DNA from: Chloroflexota bacterium
GTDB taxonomy: Bacteria; Chloroflexota; Limnocylindria; Limnocylindrales; Limnocylindraceae
Direction of reading: 5' to 3'
DNA length: 5,006 nucleotides
Assembly (NCBI GenBank): GCA_009692905.1
Contig: SHYI01000073.1
Location: 1 to 5,006, forward strand
How positions within the stretch are numbered: position 1 is the first letter of the stretch; each line of letters starts with the position of its first letter. The translations under genes and the position numbers were made by a program. The notes beneath the pieces are model-generated. The model saw only the letters and a list, made by a program, of their open reading frames with translations, did no database searches and was not told the DNA's origin. Of the stretch, positions 1 to 5,006 are shown in pieces.

Positions 1-115
1 CGTAGACGCTGCGCTCCCAGGCGCGCCGGGCGAGATAGCCAGGGGTGCGCTTTGGCGCCTGGTGGCGAAGCGGCGCGGGGGTGGCTGCCCCCTGGGGCGG
101 CTGTGGTTCGCTCAT
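1..115 (-). CDS. N-terminal fragment of an unidentified protein, cut by the left edge
   Basis: An ATG at 115..113 opens a frame that stays open to the window edge, giving 38 complete codons. The translation starts MSEPQPPQGAATPAPLRHQA and continues with a basic stretch (KRTPGYLARRAWERSVY). About 31 of the 38 codons end in G or C, as expected for a real gene in this GC-rich DNA. A proline- and alanine-rich, uncharged start followed by basic residues is often the cytoplasmic lead-in to a membrane segment, but no hydrophobic segment is reached before the edge, so this is inference. There is no Shine-Dalgarno sequence. A TACACT box ends 6 bases before the ATG, which fits a leaderless mRNA. The gene lies about 100 bases downstream of ino1 on the same strand, beyond two hairpins, so it is probably a separate transcription unit. 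I do not recognise the family. Confidence 0.6.
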   Translation of the reverse strand, partial: MSEPQPPQGAATPAPLRHQAPKRTPGYLARRAWERSVY

Positions 116-127
116 TCGGGGAGTGTA
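116..127 (-). promoter_or_regulatory. Candidate leaderless promoter (-10 TACACT)
   Basis: On the minus strand TACACT occupies 127..122 and is followed by CCCCGA and then the ATG at 115. A -10 hexamer (TANNNT type) 6 bases before the start codon would place the transcription start at or next to the A of ATG. That is the standard geometry of leaderless genes in Actinomycetota and Deinococcota. No TTGACA-like -35 is visible at 16 to 18 bases; that space is filled by the hairpin at 128-170. The call rests on one hexamer and its spacing. Confidence 0.4.
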
Positions 128-170
128 GGGGAGAGCCGCCGCCCCCTTGCGGGGTGCGACGGCTCTCTCC
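128..170 (-). terminator. Strong hairpin with GCAA tetraloop downstream of ino1
   Basis: Arms 131-138 and 160-167 are perfectly complementary (GAGAGCCG/CGGCTCTC). Pairing continues inward at 140-142 with 156-158 and at 143-146 with 151-154, and outward at 128-129 with 169-170. Position 155 is bulged and 130/168 is mismatched on the minus strand. Read on the minus strand the loop is GCAA (GNRA class) closed by C-G, and 139/159 becomes a G·U wobble, which favours an RNA made from this strand. It lies 45 bases after the ino1 stop. No T-run follows, so it may be a U-less terminator or a 3'-end stabiliser rather than a classical intrinsic terminator. Confidence 0.5.
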
Positions 171-183
171 AGTGTGAAGGCGG

Positions 184-201
184 GACTGGCCGAAGCCAGC
201 C
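184..201 (-). terminator. Small hairpin with UUCG tetraloop just after ino1
   Basis: On the minus strand the sequence reads GGCTGGC TTCG GCCAGTC, a seven-pair stem including one G·U wobble. The loop is UUCG closed by a C-G pair, one of the most stable RNA tetraloops. It starts 14 bases after the ino1 stop codon. No T-run follows. Together with the larger hairpin at 128-170 it forms a tandem 3' structure, probably ending or protecting the ino1 transcript. Confidence 0.4.
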
Positions 202-215
202 TCGCAGCGGAACGC

Positions 216-1433
216 TTAGGCGCGGACGGAGTTCAGTGCCTCAGAGGTGGGGTACCCCTCTTTGGTCACCTGGGTTCCGTCGAGGACGCGATTGTCCTCG
301 CCACGGATAAAGGCCTCTACTGCGGCATGGGCGACATCATCGCGCAGCTGCATTGGCGGGCTCTTCATGAAGTACGACGACGGCGCAACGAGCGTCCCCG
401 CCAACTTGCGGTCAAGGCCGAGCTTCGCGCAGCGAATAGCGTCCGTGATGACACCGGCGCTGTTTGGCGAATCCCACACCTCGAGCTTCAGCTCCGCCGT
501 GAGTGGCACACCGCCGAAGGTTGTTCCTTCGAGGCGAATGTTTGCCCACTTTCGGTCAAGAAGCCACGGCACGAAGTCCGATGGCCCAACGTGCACCTGG
601 TTATCACCAAGCTGCTCGTCAAGGATTGAGGTGACCGCGTTGGTCTTGCTGATCTTCTTGCTCTCAAGTCGATCGCGCTCCAACATGTTCTGGAAGTCGG
701 TGTTGCCACCGAAGTTCAGCTGATAGGTGCGGTCGAGCTGCACGCCACGATCGGCGAAGAGCCGAGCAAGAACACGGTGCGCAATCGTTGCGCCAACCTG
801 GCTCTTGATGTCGTCTCCGACAATTGGGAGGCCGGCTGCGGCGAACTTCTTCTGCCACTCTGGCTCGCGACCAATGAAGACTGGAATTGCGTTGACGAAC
901 GCGCATCCCGCCTTGATCGCCTGCTCAGCGTAATAGCGAATCCCCTCTTCGCTGCCGACCGGAAGGTAGGCAACGAGCACGTCAACCTTGCGCTCCTTGA
1001 GTACAGCGGCAACGTCCACAGGCTTCTCTGGTGACTCGATCACCACGTCCTTGAGGTACTTGCCAATGCCGTCGAGCGTTGGTCCGCGCTGAACGATCAC
1101 GCCGGTGGTTGGGATCTCCTGGAAGGTCCAGGTGTTGTTTGGCTCTGCGCCAAGTGCAACGGAGAGATCCTTGCCAACCTTGTTCACGTTGACGTCGAAC
1201 GCGGCAACGTAGTCAAGATCGCGCACGTGATAGCCGCCAATGTCGACGTGCATCAGCCCTGGGACTTTTGCATCGTTCGCCACGTCGGCGTAGAAGTAGC
1301 GACCCTGCACCAAGCTGCTGGCACAGTTACCGACGCCCGCGATTGCGACGCGGATCGGGTTCGTTGCCTTGATCGGCGTTGTCGGCGCCGGTCGGGCATT
1401 CCATTGGGCGCGAGGCCCGTTCATCTCTACCAT
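216..1433 (-). CDS. ino1: Inositol-3-phosphate synthase (inositol-1-phosphate synthase), actinobacterial type
   Basis: This cytosolic NAD-dependent enzyme converts D-glucose-6-phosphate to 1D-myo-inositol-3-phosphate (also called L-myo-inositol-1-phosphate), the first step toward inositol lipids. With the start used here the protein has 405 residues. The Rossmann NAD-binding loop GVGNCASSL is at 33-41. Other blocks typical of the short prokaryotic form are [10 protein letters not shown] at 115-124, LPVGSEEG at 157-164, [11 protein letters not shown] at 206-216, [15 protein letters not shown] lysine-rich motif near 253-264, [10 protein letters not shown] at 318-327 and MKSPP at 356-360. The frame is open to a GTG at 1526, but those 31 extra codons include AGA, AGG, ACA and GTA and look non-coding. 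The ATG at 1433 has AAAGGGG 11 bases upstream and begins shortly before the fold; the ATG at 1424 is also possible. About 27 residues follow the point where, from memory, the mycobacterial enzyme ends. Its position after the phosphatidyltransferase gene suggests supply of that enzyme's substrate. Confidence 0.95.
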   Translation of the reverse strand: MVEMNGPRAQWNARPAPTTPIKATNPIRVAIAGVGNCASSLVQGRYFYADVANDAKVPGLMHVDIGGYHVRDLDYVAAFDVNVNKVGKDLSVALGAEPNNTWTFQEIPTTGVIVQRGPTLDGIGKYLKDVVIESPEKPVDVAAVLKERKVDVLVAYLPVGSEEGIRYYAEQAIKAGCAFVNAIPVFIGREPEWQKKFAAAGLPIVGDDIKSQVGATIAHRVLARLFADRGVQLDRTYQLNFGGNTDFQNMLERDRLESKKISKTNAVTSILDEQLGDNQVHVGPSDFVPWLLDRKWANIRLEGTTFGGVPLTAELKLEVWDSPNSAGVITDAIRCAKLGLDRKLAGTLVAPSSYFMKSPPMQLRDDVAHAAVEAFIRGEDNRVLDGTQVTKEGYPTSEALNSVRA

Positions 1434-1554
1434 TTTCCCTGTTACCCCTTTCTCTGTCGCCCTTGCGACCTTTCCGCTTTGCGAGCCCACTCTTGTGGGT
1501 CCGCCTTCACTAACCGCCCGTTTCACGCCAGGCGGCGAGTATTTAATTGGCGCG
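1434..1554 (-). promoter_or_regulatory. ino1 leader with AT-rich patch and small hairpin
   Basis: This 121-base gap separates the phosphatidyltransferase stop from the preferred ino1 ATG. It contains AATTAAAT at 1548..1541 on the minus strand, the only clear AT patch nearby; TTAAAT could serve as a weak -10, with no convincing -35. A hairpin CCCAC-AAGA-GTGGG occupies 1486-1499. The candidate ribosome binding site AAAGGGG is at 1451..1445, 11 bases from the ATG, with a closer AGGG at 1440..1437. ino1 could therefore have its own promoter in addition to read-through from the genes upstream. I see no match to a known riboswitch. Confidence 0.35.
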
Positions 1555-2226
1555 CTATGCGCGACGCCCGGTGGTTGCCAACGCGGCGCGAATAAACAAG
1601 ATTCGCTGCAGCACGGTGACTACTGATAGCGCAACGATGATGAAGAGTGCGTAGAGCAGGTAGCTCGTCTCTCCGCTGAGACCGGCGGCGAGCAGGCCGA
1701 GGATGAGTAGAACCGCGCGCTCGGCGCGCTGCGCAATGCCACCGTGTGCGGAGACGCCGAGGCCCTCGCCACGCGCACGCACGTAGCTCACCAGTGAGCC
1801 GATGCCGAGCGCAAGCGCCGCTGAGGTCCCGATCTGAATATCACCAATGACTGCGGCGCTGTAAACGATGCCAGCGTAGATCGCCGCCTCCGCCGCGCGA
1901 TCCAGCGATGAATCAAAGAAGGCGCCGAACGCGGTGACGCGATTCGTTGCACGGGCGAGTGTGCCGTCGAGCCCATCAAAGAGCGTGCCGGCGATAAGGA
2001 TGCCTGCGGCGATTGCCCAGTTGCCGAGTGCAACCTGCGCGGTGGCGATCAACACGATGCCGAATCCAACAAGGGTGAGCCCGTCGGGCGAGAAGCCGAT
2101 CCTTCCCAGCAACAGCGCGATCGGCTCACCGATGCGCTTGATCGCGGTGCGCTCGTTGGTGGTGAGGAGGCTCCCCTGCGTGACGCGCTTGCCGCTTGTG
2201 CGCTTCGCGATCTTGCGTTTGGCCAC
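1555..2226 (-). CDS. CDP-alcohol phosphatidyltransferase, probably phosphatidylinositol phosphate synthase
   Basis: This 223-residue membrane enzyme carries the full CDP-alcohol phosphatidyltransferase signature, DxxDGxxAR(x8)GxxxDxxxD: D84, D87, G88, A91, R92, G101, D105 and D109 are all present. The four aspartates bind the two metal ions and CDP-diacylglycerol. About six hydrophobic segments can be seen, after a basic N-terminus ([14 protein letters not shown]). The segment [11 protein letters not shown] at 147-157, followed by GIAQRAER at 163-170 and a late TVLQR (R208), resembles phosphatidylinositol phosphate synthases of Actinomycetota, where basic residues in these regions hold inositol phosphate. 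Adjacency to ino1 supports this substrate over glycerol-3-phosphate. The start is GTG at 2226, only 2 bases after the upstream stop, with GAGGAGG 7 bases before it. Family assignment is firm; the exact acceptor alcohol is inferred. Confidence 0.9.
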   Translation of the reverse strand: MAKRKIAKRTSGKRVTQGSLLTTNERTAIKRIGEPIALLLGRIGFSPDGLTLVGFGIVLIATAQVALGNWAIAAGILIAGTLFDGLDGTLARATNRVTAFGAFFDSSLDRAAEAAIYAGIVYSAAVIGDIQIGTSAALALGIGSLVSYVRARGEGLGVSAHGGIAQRAERAVLLILGLLAAGLSGETSYLLYALFIIVALSVVTVLQRILFIRAALATTGRRA

Positions 2227-2228
2227 GG

Positions 2229-2657
2229 TTAGGCCTCCTCGCCGCGAACGGCGTCCACGAGTGGCGTGGCGCTCGGCAGCGCATCGGCTGGGGCGATCCA
2301 GGCGGCGGGGTCAGCGATGCCGAGGGCGGAGAGCATCAGCGCGTGGCCTTCGGCGATGGTGGCGATGCGGAGGGTGCAGATCGACTCGCGACCGGAGCGC
2401 TCGGTGGTGACGAGACCGGCGGCGCGGAGGCGGCGCAGGTGCCACGAGACGAGCGGCTGTGAGAGGCCGGTGAACTCAATCAGCTCAGAGACGGTGGCGG
2501 GGCCAGCCGCAAGGCGGCGGACCACCTCAAGGCGGTTGGTATCGCCGAGGGCACGGTGCACGCGGCGCGCCGCCTCAATGACGTCACGCTCTCCCGCAAG
2601 GCGGGAGACGGCGGCGCCCGTGGCGGCGGGGAGTGCGGATGCGTGCTGTGCGCTCAT
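2229..2657 (-). CDS. ArsR-family winged-helix transcriptional regulator
   Basis: The 142-residue product has the ArsR/HTH_5 winged-helix fold. ALGDTNRLEVVRRLAAGPA at 36-54 is the helix preceding the HTH. VSELIEFTGLSQPLVSWHLRRL at 56-77 is the helix-turn-helix, with SQPLVSWHLRRL as recognition helix. GLVTTERSGRESICTLR at 81-97 is the beta wing. The classical metal site (ELCVCDL) is absent: the equivalent stretch reads VSELIEFTG, and the only cysteine is C94 in the wing. It is therefore unlikely to be an arsenic sensor of the ArsR/SmtB alpha-3 type. It heads a unit with the phosphatidyltransferase and ino1, so regulation of inositol lipid synthesis and of itself is the natural inference; the ligand is unknown. 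The ATG at 2657 lacks a Shine-Dalgarno site and lies 11 bases after a TATAAA box. An N-terminal alanine-rich tail of about 25 residues precedes the fold. Confidence 0.88.
   Translation of the reverse strand: MSAQHASALPAATGAAVSRLAGERDVIEAARRVHRALGDTNRLEVVRRLAAGPATVSELIEFTGLSQPLVSWHLRRLRAAGLVTTERSGRESICTLRIATIAEGHALMLSALGIADPAAWIAPADALPSATPLVDAVRGEEA
2234..2240 (-). promoter_or_regulatory. Shine-Dalgarno site that fixes the GTG start of the phosphatidyltransferase
   Basis: GAGGAGG on the minus strand, 7 bases before the GTG at 2226, lies inside the last codons of the ArsR-type gene. It is the strongest ribosome binding site in the window. With the 2-base gap between the genes it implies translational coupling of repressor and enzyme. 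Confidence 0.7.
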
Positions 2658-2660
2658 AGA

Positions 2661-2686
2661 AGCGGAAGTTTATATGAATTCCCGCT
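2661..2686 (-). promoter_or_regulatory. 26-bp dyad, candidate operator of the ArsR-type regulator
   Basis: Ten of 13 symmetric base pairs match around a centre between 2673 and 2674. The outer arms are AGCGG (2661-2665) and CCGCT (2682-2686), and the middle is AT-rich (TTTATATGAA). Length, symmetry and position three bases before the regulator's ATG are what an ArsR-family dimer operator would look like. The dyad covers the -10 box and the likely transcription start, so binding would block RNA polymerase. That this regulator binds here is inference. Confidence 0.55.
2669..2674 (-). promoter_or_regulatory. -10 box TATAAA of the regulator–phosphatidyltransferase–ino1 unit
   Basis: TATAAA on the minus strand (5 of 6 against TATAAT) ends 11 bases before the regulator ATG. 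Transcription would begin only about 4 to 5 bases before the ATG, so the mRNA would be nearly leaderless, in line with the missing Shine-Dalgarno site. At 16 to 18 bases upstream only GC-rich sequence (CCCGTC region) is found, so no -35 match is claimed. Confidence 0.5.
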
Positions 2687-2731
2687 GATGCGACGGGGCC
2701 GTGGCGTGGCGGGAAGCTCGATTGTTACACC

Positions 2732-2746
2732 CCGCCCTGGGGGCGG
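2732..2746 (-). terminator. GC-rich hairpin directly after nuoN
   Basis: CCGCCC (2732-2737) and GGGCGG (2741-2746) form a six-pair all-GC stem with a three-base loop, starting 3 bases after the nuoN stop. The minus strand continues GGTGTAACAATCG, with no T-run. It may mark the end of the complex I operon, but as an intrinsic terminator it is weak. Confidence 0.35.
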
Positions 2747-2749
2747 CGC

Positions 2750-4189
2750 CTACGTGGCGAGGGCCTGGATAACCGCCTCGATGATCGGGGTGGGGGCGAG
2801 TCCGAGGGCCACCGTGCCAATGGCGGCGATCAGCAGGCCGGCGCGCAGCATTGGCCCCTCGGCCACCTGAACCGCTGGCTCCGCCGGGTCCCGCATGAAG
2901 AGATAGACGATGACGCGCAGGTAGTAGAAGGCGGCGATGGCGGCGTTGAGCACCGCGATCACGGCGAGGATCGTGGCTGGCCCCCCCGCCTGCACCGCAG
3001 CCAGGATGACGTACGTCTTGGCGAAGAAGCCGGCCGTCGGCGGAATGCCGGTGAGGCTCAGCAGGAAGATTGCCGCGAGGATCGCCATGCGCGGATGCTT
3101 GCGGCCGAGCCCAGCGAGATCGGAGAGCTGCGTCGTGGCGCCAGGTCGATCCTGCAGCGCGGTCAAGAATGCAAACGCACCGAGGTTCATGAACGCGTAC
3201 GCCGCCGCATAGAAGAGAACTCCAGCGACTCCCGCCGCCTCTCCCGCACCAGCCGCGACGATGCCGACCATCAGATAGCCGGTGTGTGCGATCGATGAGT
3301 AGGCGAGCATGCGCTTCACGTTGCTCTGGGTGAGGGCCACCAGGTTGCCGAGTGTCATCGTTGCCGCCGCCAACACCACCATCACTGGGATCCAGAGGGC
3401 GGCGAGTGGCGCAAGAGCAATCACAAACAGTTTAATGAGGAGCACAAAGGCACCAACCTTCGGACCGACTGAGAGGTAGCCGGTGATCGGCGTTGGTGAG
3501 CCTTGGTAGGCGTCGGGGGTCCAGTAGTGGAACGGCACCGCCGCGATCTTGAACGCTGAACCGGTGGTGATCAGCGCGAGTGCAACGGCGAGCCCTGCGC
3601 TCGCCTCTCCAGATGCGAGCGCAACTGCAATGCCGCTCAGCGAAGCGGTTCCCGCAGCACCCCAAAGCACAACGATACCGAAGAGCAGGATGGCGCTTGA
3701 GAAGCTGCCGAGCAAGAAGTACTTCACGGCTCCCTCGGTGCTCAGTGGATCGCGCTTCGCATATCCGGCGAGGACGTACCCAGGGATGACCATCAGTTCG
3801 AGTCCAACAAAGAGTGTGACAAGGTCGGTTGCGGCACCGAGAAGAATGGCGCCAGCAAGGGCGAAGAGGAGTGTTGCTGCGAGTTCAGCGGTTGGATAGT
3901 TGCGCGCCGCAAGATACGCCGGCGCAATCAAGAGCGTGATCGCCACGATTGAGATTCCGAGCAGGCCGAGGAAGGCGACGAATGGCCCCGCAACATAGCT
4001 GCCGCCAAGCGCGCTGGCGCTGCTTCCACCCTGGTTGATCAGCAGTGCGGCGGTTGCGCCGAGAGCAGCGAGTGCGACGGCAACCGGCGCATGGTTGCGA
4101 TTTGGCGTGATCATGTCGCTTACCAACACCGCGATCGCGCCGACGACGACGGTGATGAGTGGCGCCAAGGTGAGCAGGTCGTTGTTCAT
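2750..4189 (-). CDS. nuoN: NADH-quinone oxidoreductase subunit N
   Basis: NuoN is one of three antiporter-like subunits in the membrane arm of respiratory complex I and takes part in proton translocation coupled to NADH oxidation by quinone. The 479-residue product has the usual family length and is almost entirely hydrophobic, with about 14 membrane segments. The proton-path residues of the family are present: E131 in GLELM, K214 in SAFKIAAVPFH, K244 in VGPKVGAF and K391 in AGFFAKTYV, matching E. coli E133, K217, K247 and K395. The block HYWTPDAYQGSPTPITGYLS at 221-240 is diagnostic of NuoN rather than NuoL or NuoM. The ATG at 4189 overlaps the nuoM stop as ATGA, and no good Shine-Dalgarno site precedes it, so translation is probably coupled to nuoM. 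No frameshift or missing residue was seen. It appears to be the last gene of the nuo operon. Confidence 0.97.
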   Translation of the reverse strand: MNNDLLTLAPLITVVVGAIAVLVSDMITPNRNHAPVAVALAALGATAALLINQGGSSASALGGSYVAGPFVAFLGLLGISIVAITLLIAPAYLAARNYPTAELAATLLFALAGAILLGAATDLVTLFVGLELMVIPGYVLAGYAKRDPLSTEGAVKYFLLGSFSSAILLFGIVVLWGAAGTASLSGIAVALASGEASAGLAVALALITTGSAFKIAAVPFHYWTPDAYQGSPTPITGYLSVGPKVGAFVLLIKLFVIALAPLAALWIPVMVVLAAATMTLGNLVALTQSNVKRMLAYSSIAHTGYLMVGIVAAGAGEAAGVAGVLFYAAAYAFMNLGAFAFLTALQDRPGATTQLSDLAGLGRKHPRMAILAAIFLLSLTGIPPTAGFFAKTYVILAAVQAGGPATILAVIAVLNAAIAAFYYLRVIVYLFMRDPAEPAVQVAEGPMLRAGLLIAAIGTVALGLAPTPIIEAVIQALAT

Positions 4190-5006
4190 TGTCCGACCAC
4201 ACTAATCGCCGACATCAGGAACGTTTCGACACTCTTGGCGAATGAGCTGGTGAGAAGGGTCGGCATCACACCGAAGATCACGATCAGCGTTGCGAGTGGT
4301 GCGAGTGTCAGGATCTCGGTTGGGGTGACATCGGTCAGCTTTGCGCCAAGCCCCTTTAGGAACGGTGAAAGCGGCCCGGTGAAGACACGCTGGTACATGT
4401 AGAGCAGATAGACGGCGGCAAGGATCATGACGAGGGTTGATGCGCCGGCAACCATCGGGTTGGCGATGAAGGCGCCGAGCAGCACCAGGAACTCACCGGC
4501 GAATCCCGAGAGACCAGGGAGGCCAACGGAGGCGAAGAGGAAGAAGCCGAAGAGCGCGGCGTACAGGGGGGTGCGCACCGCCCAGCCGCCCATCTTGGCA
4601 ATCTCGCGATCGTGTGTTCGCTCGTAGCCGATACCAACGAGCAGGAAGAGTCCGCTCGTGATCAGGCCGTGGTTGAGCATCTGCAAGATTGCGCCGTCGA
4701 CACCCTGCTGATTGAAGGTGAAGATGCCGAGCGTAACGAAGCCCATGTGGCTCACCGAGCTGTACGCGATCAGTTTCTTGAGATCGGTCTGCACGATCGC
4801 CACAAGTGCGCCGTAGATGATGGCGATCACAGAGAGGGCGATCATGAGCGGCGCAAAGAGGTGCGCGCCGTCGGGGAAGAGCGGGATCGCGAAGCGAATA
4901 AAGCCGTAGCCGCCGAGCTTCAGCAGCACGCCGGCGAGGATGACGGAGCCCGCCGTGGGGGCCTGTACGTGCGCGTCAGGGAGCCAGGTGTGGAAGGGGA
5001 ACATCG
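4186..5006 (-). CDS. nuoM: NADH-quinone oxidoreductase subunit M, C-terminal part, cut by the right edge
   Basis: About 273 codons of the C-terminal half of NuoM, an antiporter-like proton-pumping subunit of complex I, are present. The visible protein opens with MFPFHTWLPDAHVQAPTAGS, an internal conserved block of the family, so this Met is not the start and the gene continues past 5006. Key residues can be aligned to E. coli: the Lys in GVLLKLGG (K265), the His in MLNHGL (H348) and the Glu in SGFAGEF (E407). The segment VQTDLKKLIAYSSVSHMGF is also characteristic. About eight hydrophobic segments remain. The stop TGA overlaps the nuoN ATG by 4 bases, giving the standard nuoM–nuoN order at the end of nuo operons. 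The full family length is near 500 residues, so about half is missing to the window edge rather than to any mutation. Confidence 0.96.
   Translation of the reverse strand, partial: MFPFHTWLPDAHVQAPTAGSVILAGVLLKLGGYGFIRFAIPLFPDGAHLFAPLMIALSVIAIIYGALVAIVQTDLKKLIAYSSVSHMGFVTLGIFTFNQQGVDGAILQMLNHGLITSGLFLLVGIGYERTHDREIAKMGGWAVRTPLYAALFGFFLFASVGLPGLSGFAGEFLVLLGAFIANPMVAGASTLVMILAAVYLLYMYQRVFTGPLSPFLKGLGAKLTDVTPTEILTLAPLATLIVIFGVMPTLLTSSFAKSVETFLMSAISVVGQ

Noticed and set aside
39..100. GC-rich inverted repeats near the left edge (CCAGG/CCTGG at 39-62 and the CCCCC/GGGG stretch at 88-97) as terminator or tRNA.
   Set aside because: The stems are short and imperfect, lie inside the coding frame from 115, and no tRNA cloverleaf can be built.
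62..310. Plus-strand reading frame of 82 codons at the left edge.
   Set aside because: It runs through the 128-170 hairpin and antisense into the ino1 3' end, and its product is an arginine- and glycine-rich low-complexity string. The minus-strand frame from 115 is a better explanation of the first bases.
147..723. Two long plus-strand frames opposite ino1.
   Set aside because: They are antisense to a firmly identified enzyme with all its conserved blocks; their products have no recognisable motif and reflect third-position GC bias.
1486..1499. Five-pair hairpin in the ino1 leader as a riboswitch or attenuator.
   Set aside because: The stem is short, has no T-run or alternative partner that I can find, and matches no riboswitch class known to me.
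1434..1526. N-terminal extension of Ino1 from the GTG at 1526.
   Set aside because: The extra 31 codons use AGA, AGG, ACA and GTA, rare in the rest of the gene, precede the fold by far, and the ATG at 1433 has a usable ribosome binding site.
1934..2870. Several plus-strand frames opposite the phosphatidyltransferase, the regulator and the end of nuoN.
   Set aside because: They are rich in Arg, Ser, Ala and Gly without domain structure and are shadows of GC-rich minus-strand genes.
5002..5004. The ATG of MFPFHTWLPDAH as a nuoM start.
   Set aside because: This block is internal in NuoM proteins; the gene simply continues beyond the window.
1..5006. Mobile element, CRISPR array, defence or toxin-antitoxin system.
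   Set aside because: I found no transposase or integrase motif, no regularly spaced direct repeats and no such gene; the window holds conserved housekeeping genes on one strand.

Overview
All supported genes lie on the minus strand, so the window reads from right to left. The DNA is GC-rich (about 60 % by eye), genes are tightly packed, and every product is chromosomal housekeeping or lipid metabolism. I see no mobile element, CRISPR array, rRNA or tRNA. The inositol-1-phosphate synthase is of the actinobacterial type and sits beside a CDP-alcohol phosphatidyltransferase with phosphatidylinositol-phosphate-synthase features. Two starts look leaderless. Together this suggests an Actinomycetota- or Chloroflexota-like bacterium; I cannot decide between them from sequence alone.

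Right part (5006 to 2750): the end of a respiratory complex I operon. It holds the C-terminal half of nuoM, cut by the window edge, then complete nuoN, joined by a 4-base ATGA overlap. These are two of the three antiporter-like proton-pumping subunits. A GC-rich hairpin follows three bases after the nuoN stop.

Middle (about 2720 to 216): a compact three-gene unit of an ArsR-type repressor, a phosphatidylinositol phosphate synthase-like CDP-alcohol phosphatidyltransferase, and inositol-3-phosphate synthase (ino1). The repressor gene has a TATAAA -10 box inside a 26-bp dyad with 10 of 13 symmetric pairs, a good candidate for an autoregulatory operator. The repressor and the transferase are separated by 2 bases, and the transferase ribosome binding site lies inside the repressor gene. 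Ino1 would make inositol-1-phosphate from glucose-6-phosphate, and the transferase would attach it to CDP-diacylglycerol, so the unit could supply phosphatidylinositol under control of a local regulator. A 121-base leader with an AT-rich patch separates the transferase from ino1.

Left part (215 to 1): two stable hairpins follow ino1, with UUCG and GCAA loops when read on the minus strand. Then the first 38 codons of another minus-strand gene begin at 115, apparently with a leaderless promoter (TACACT, 6 bases before ATG), and run off the left edge. Its function cannot be read from this fragment.

Nothing here amounts to a clearly new biological system. The points most worth checking are the repressor–dyad–inositol lipid unit and the leaderless starts.
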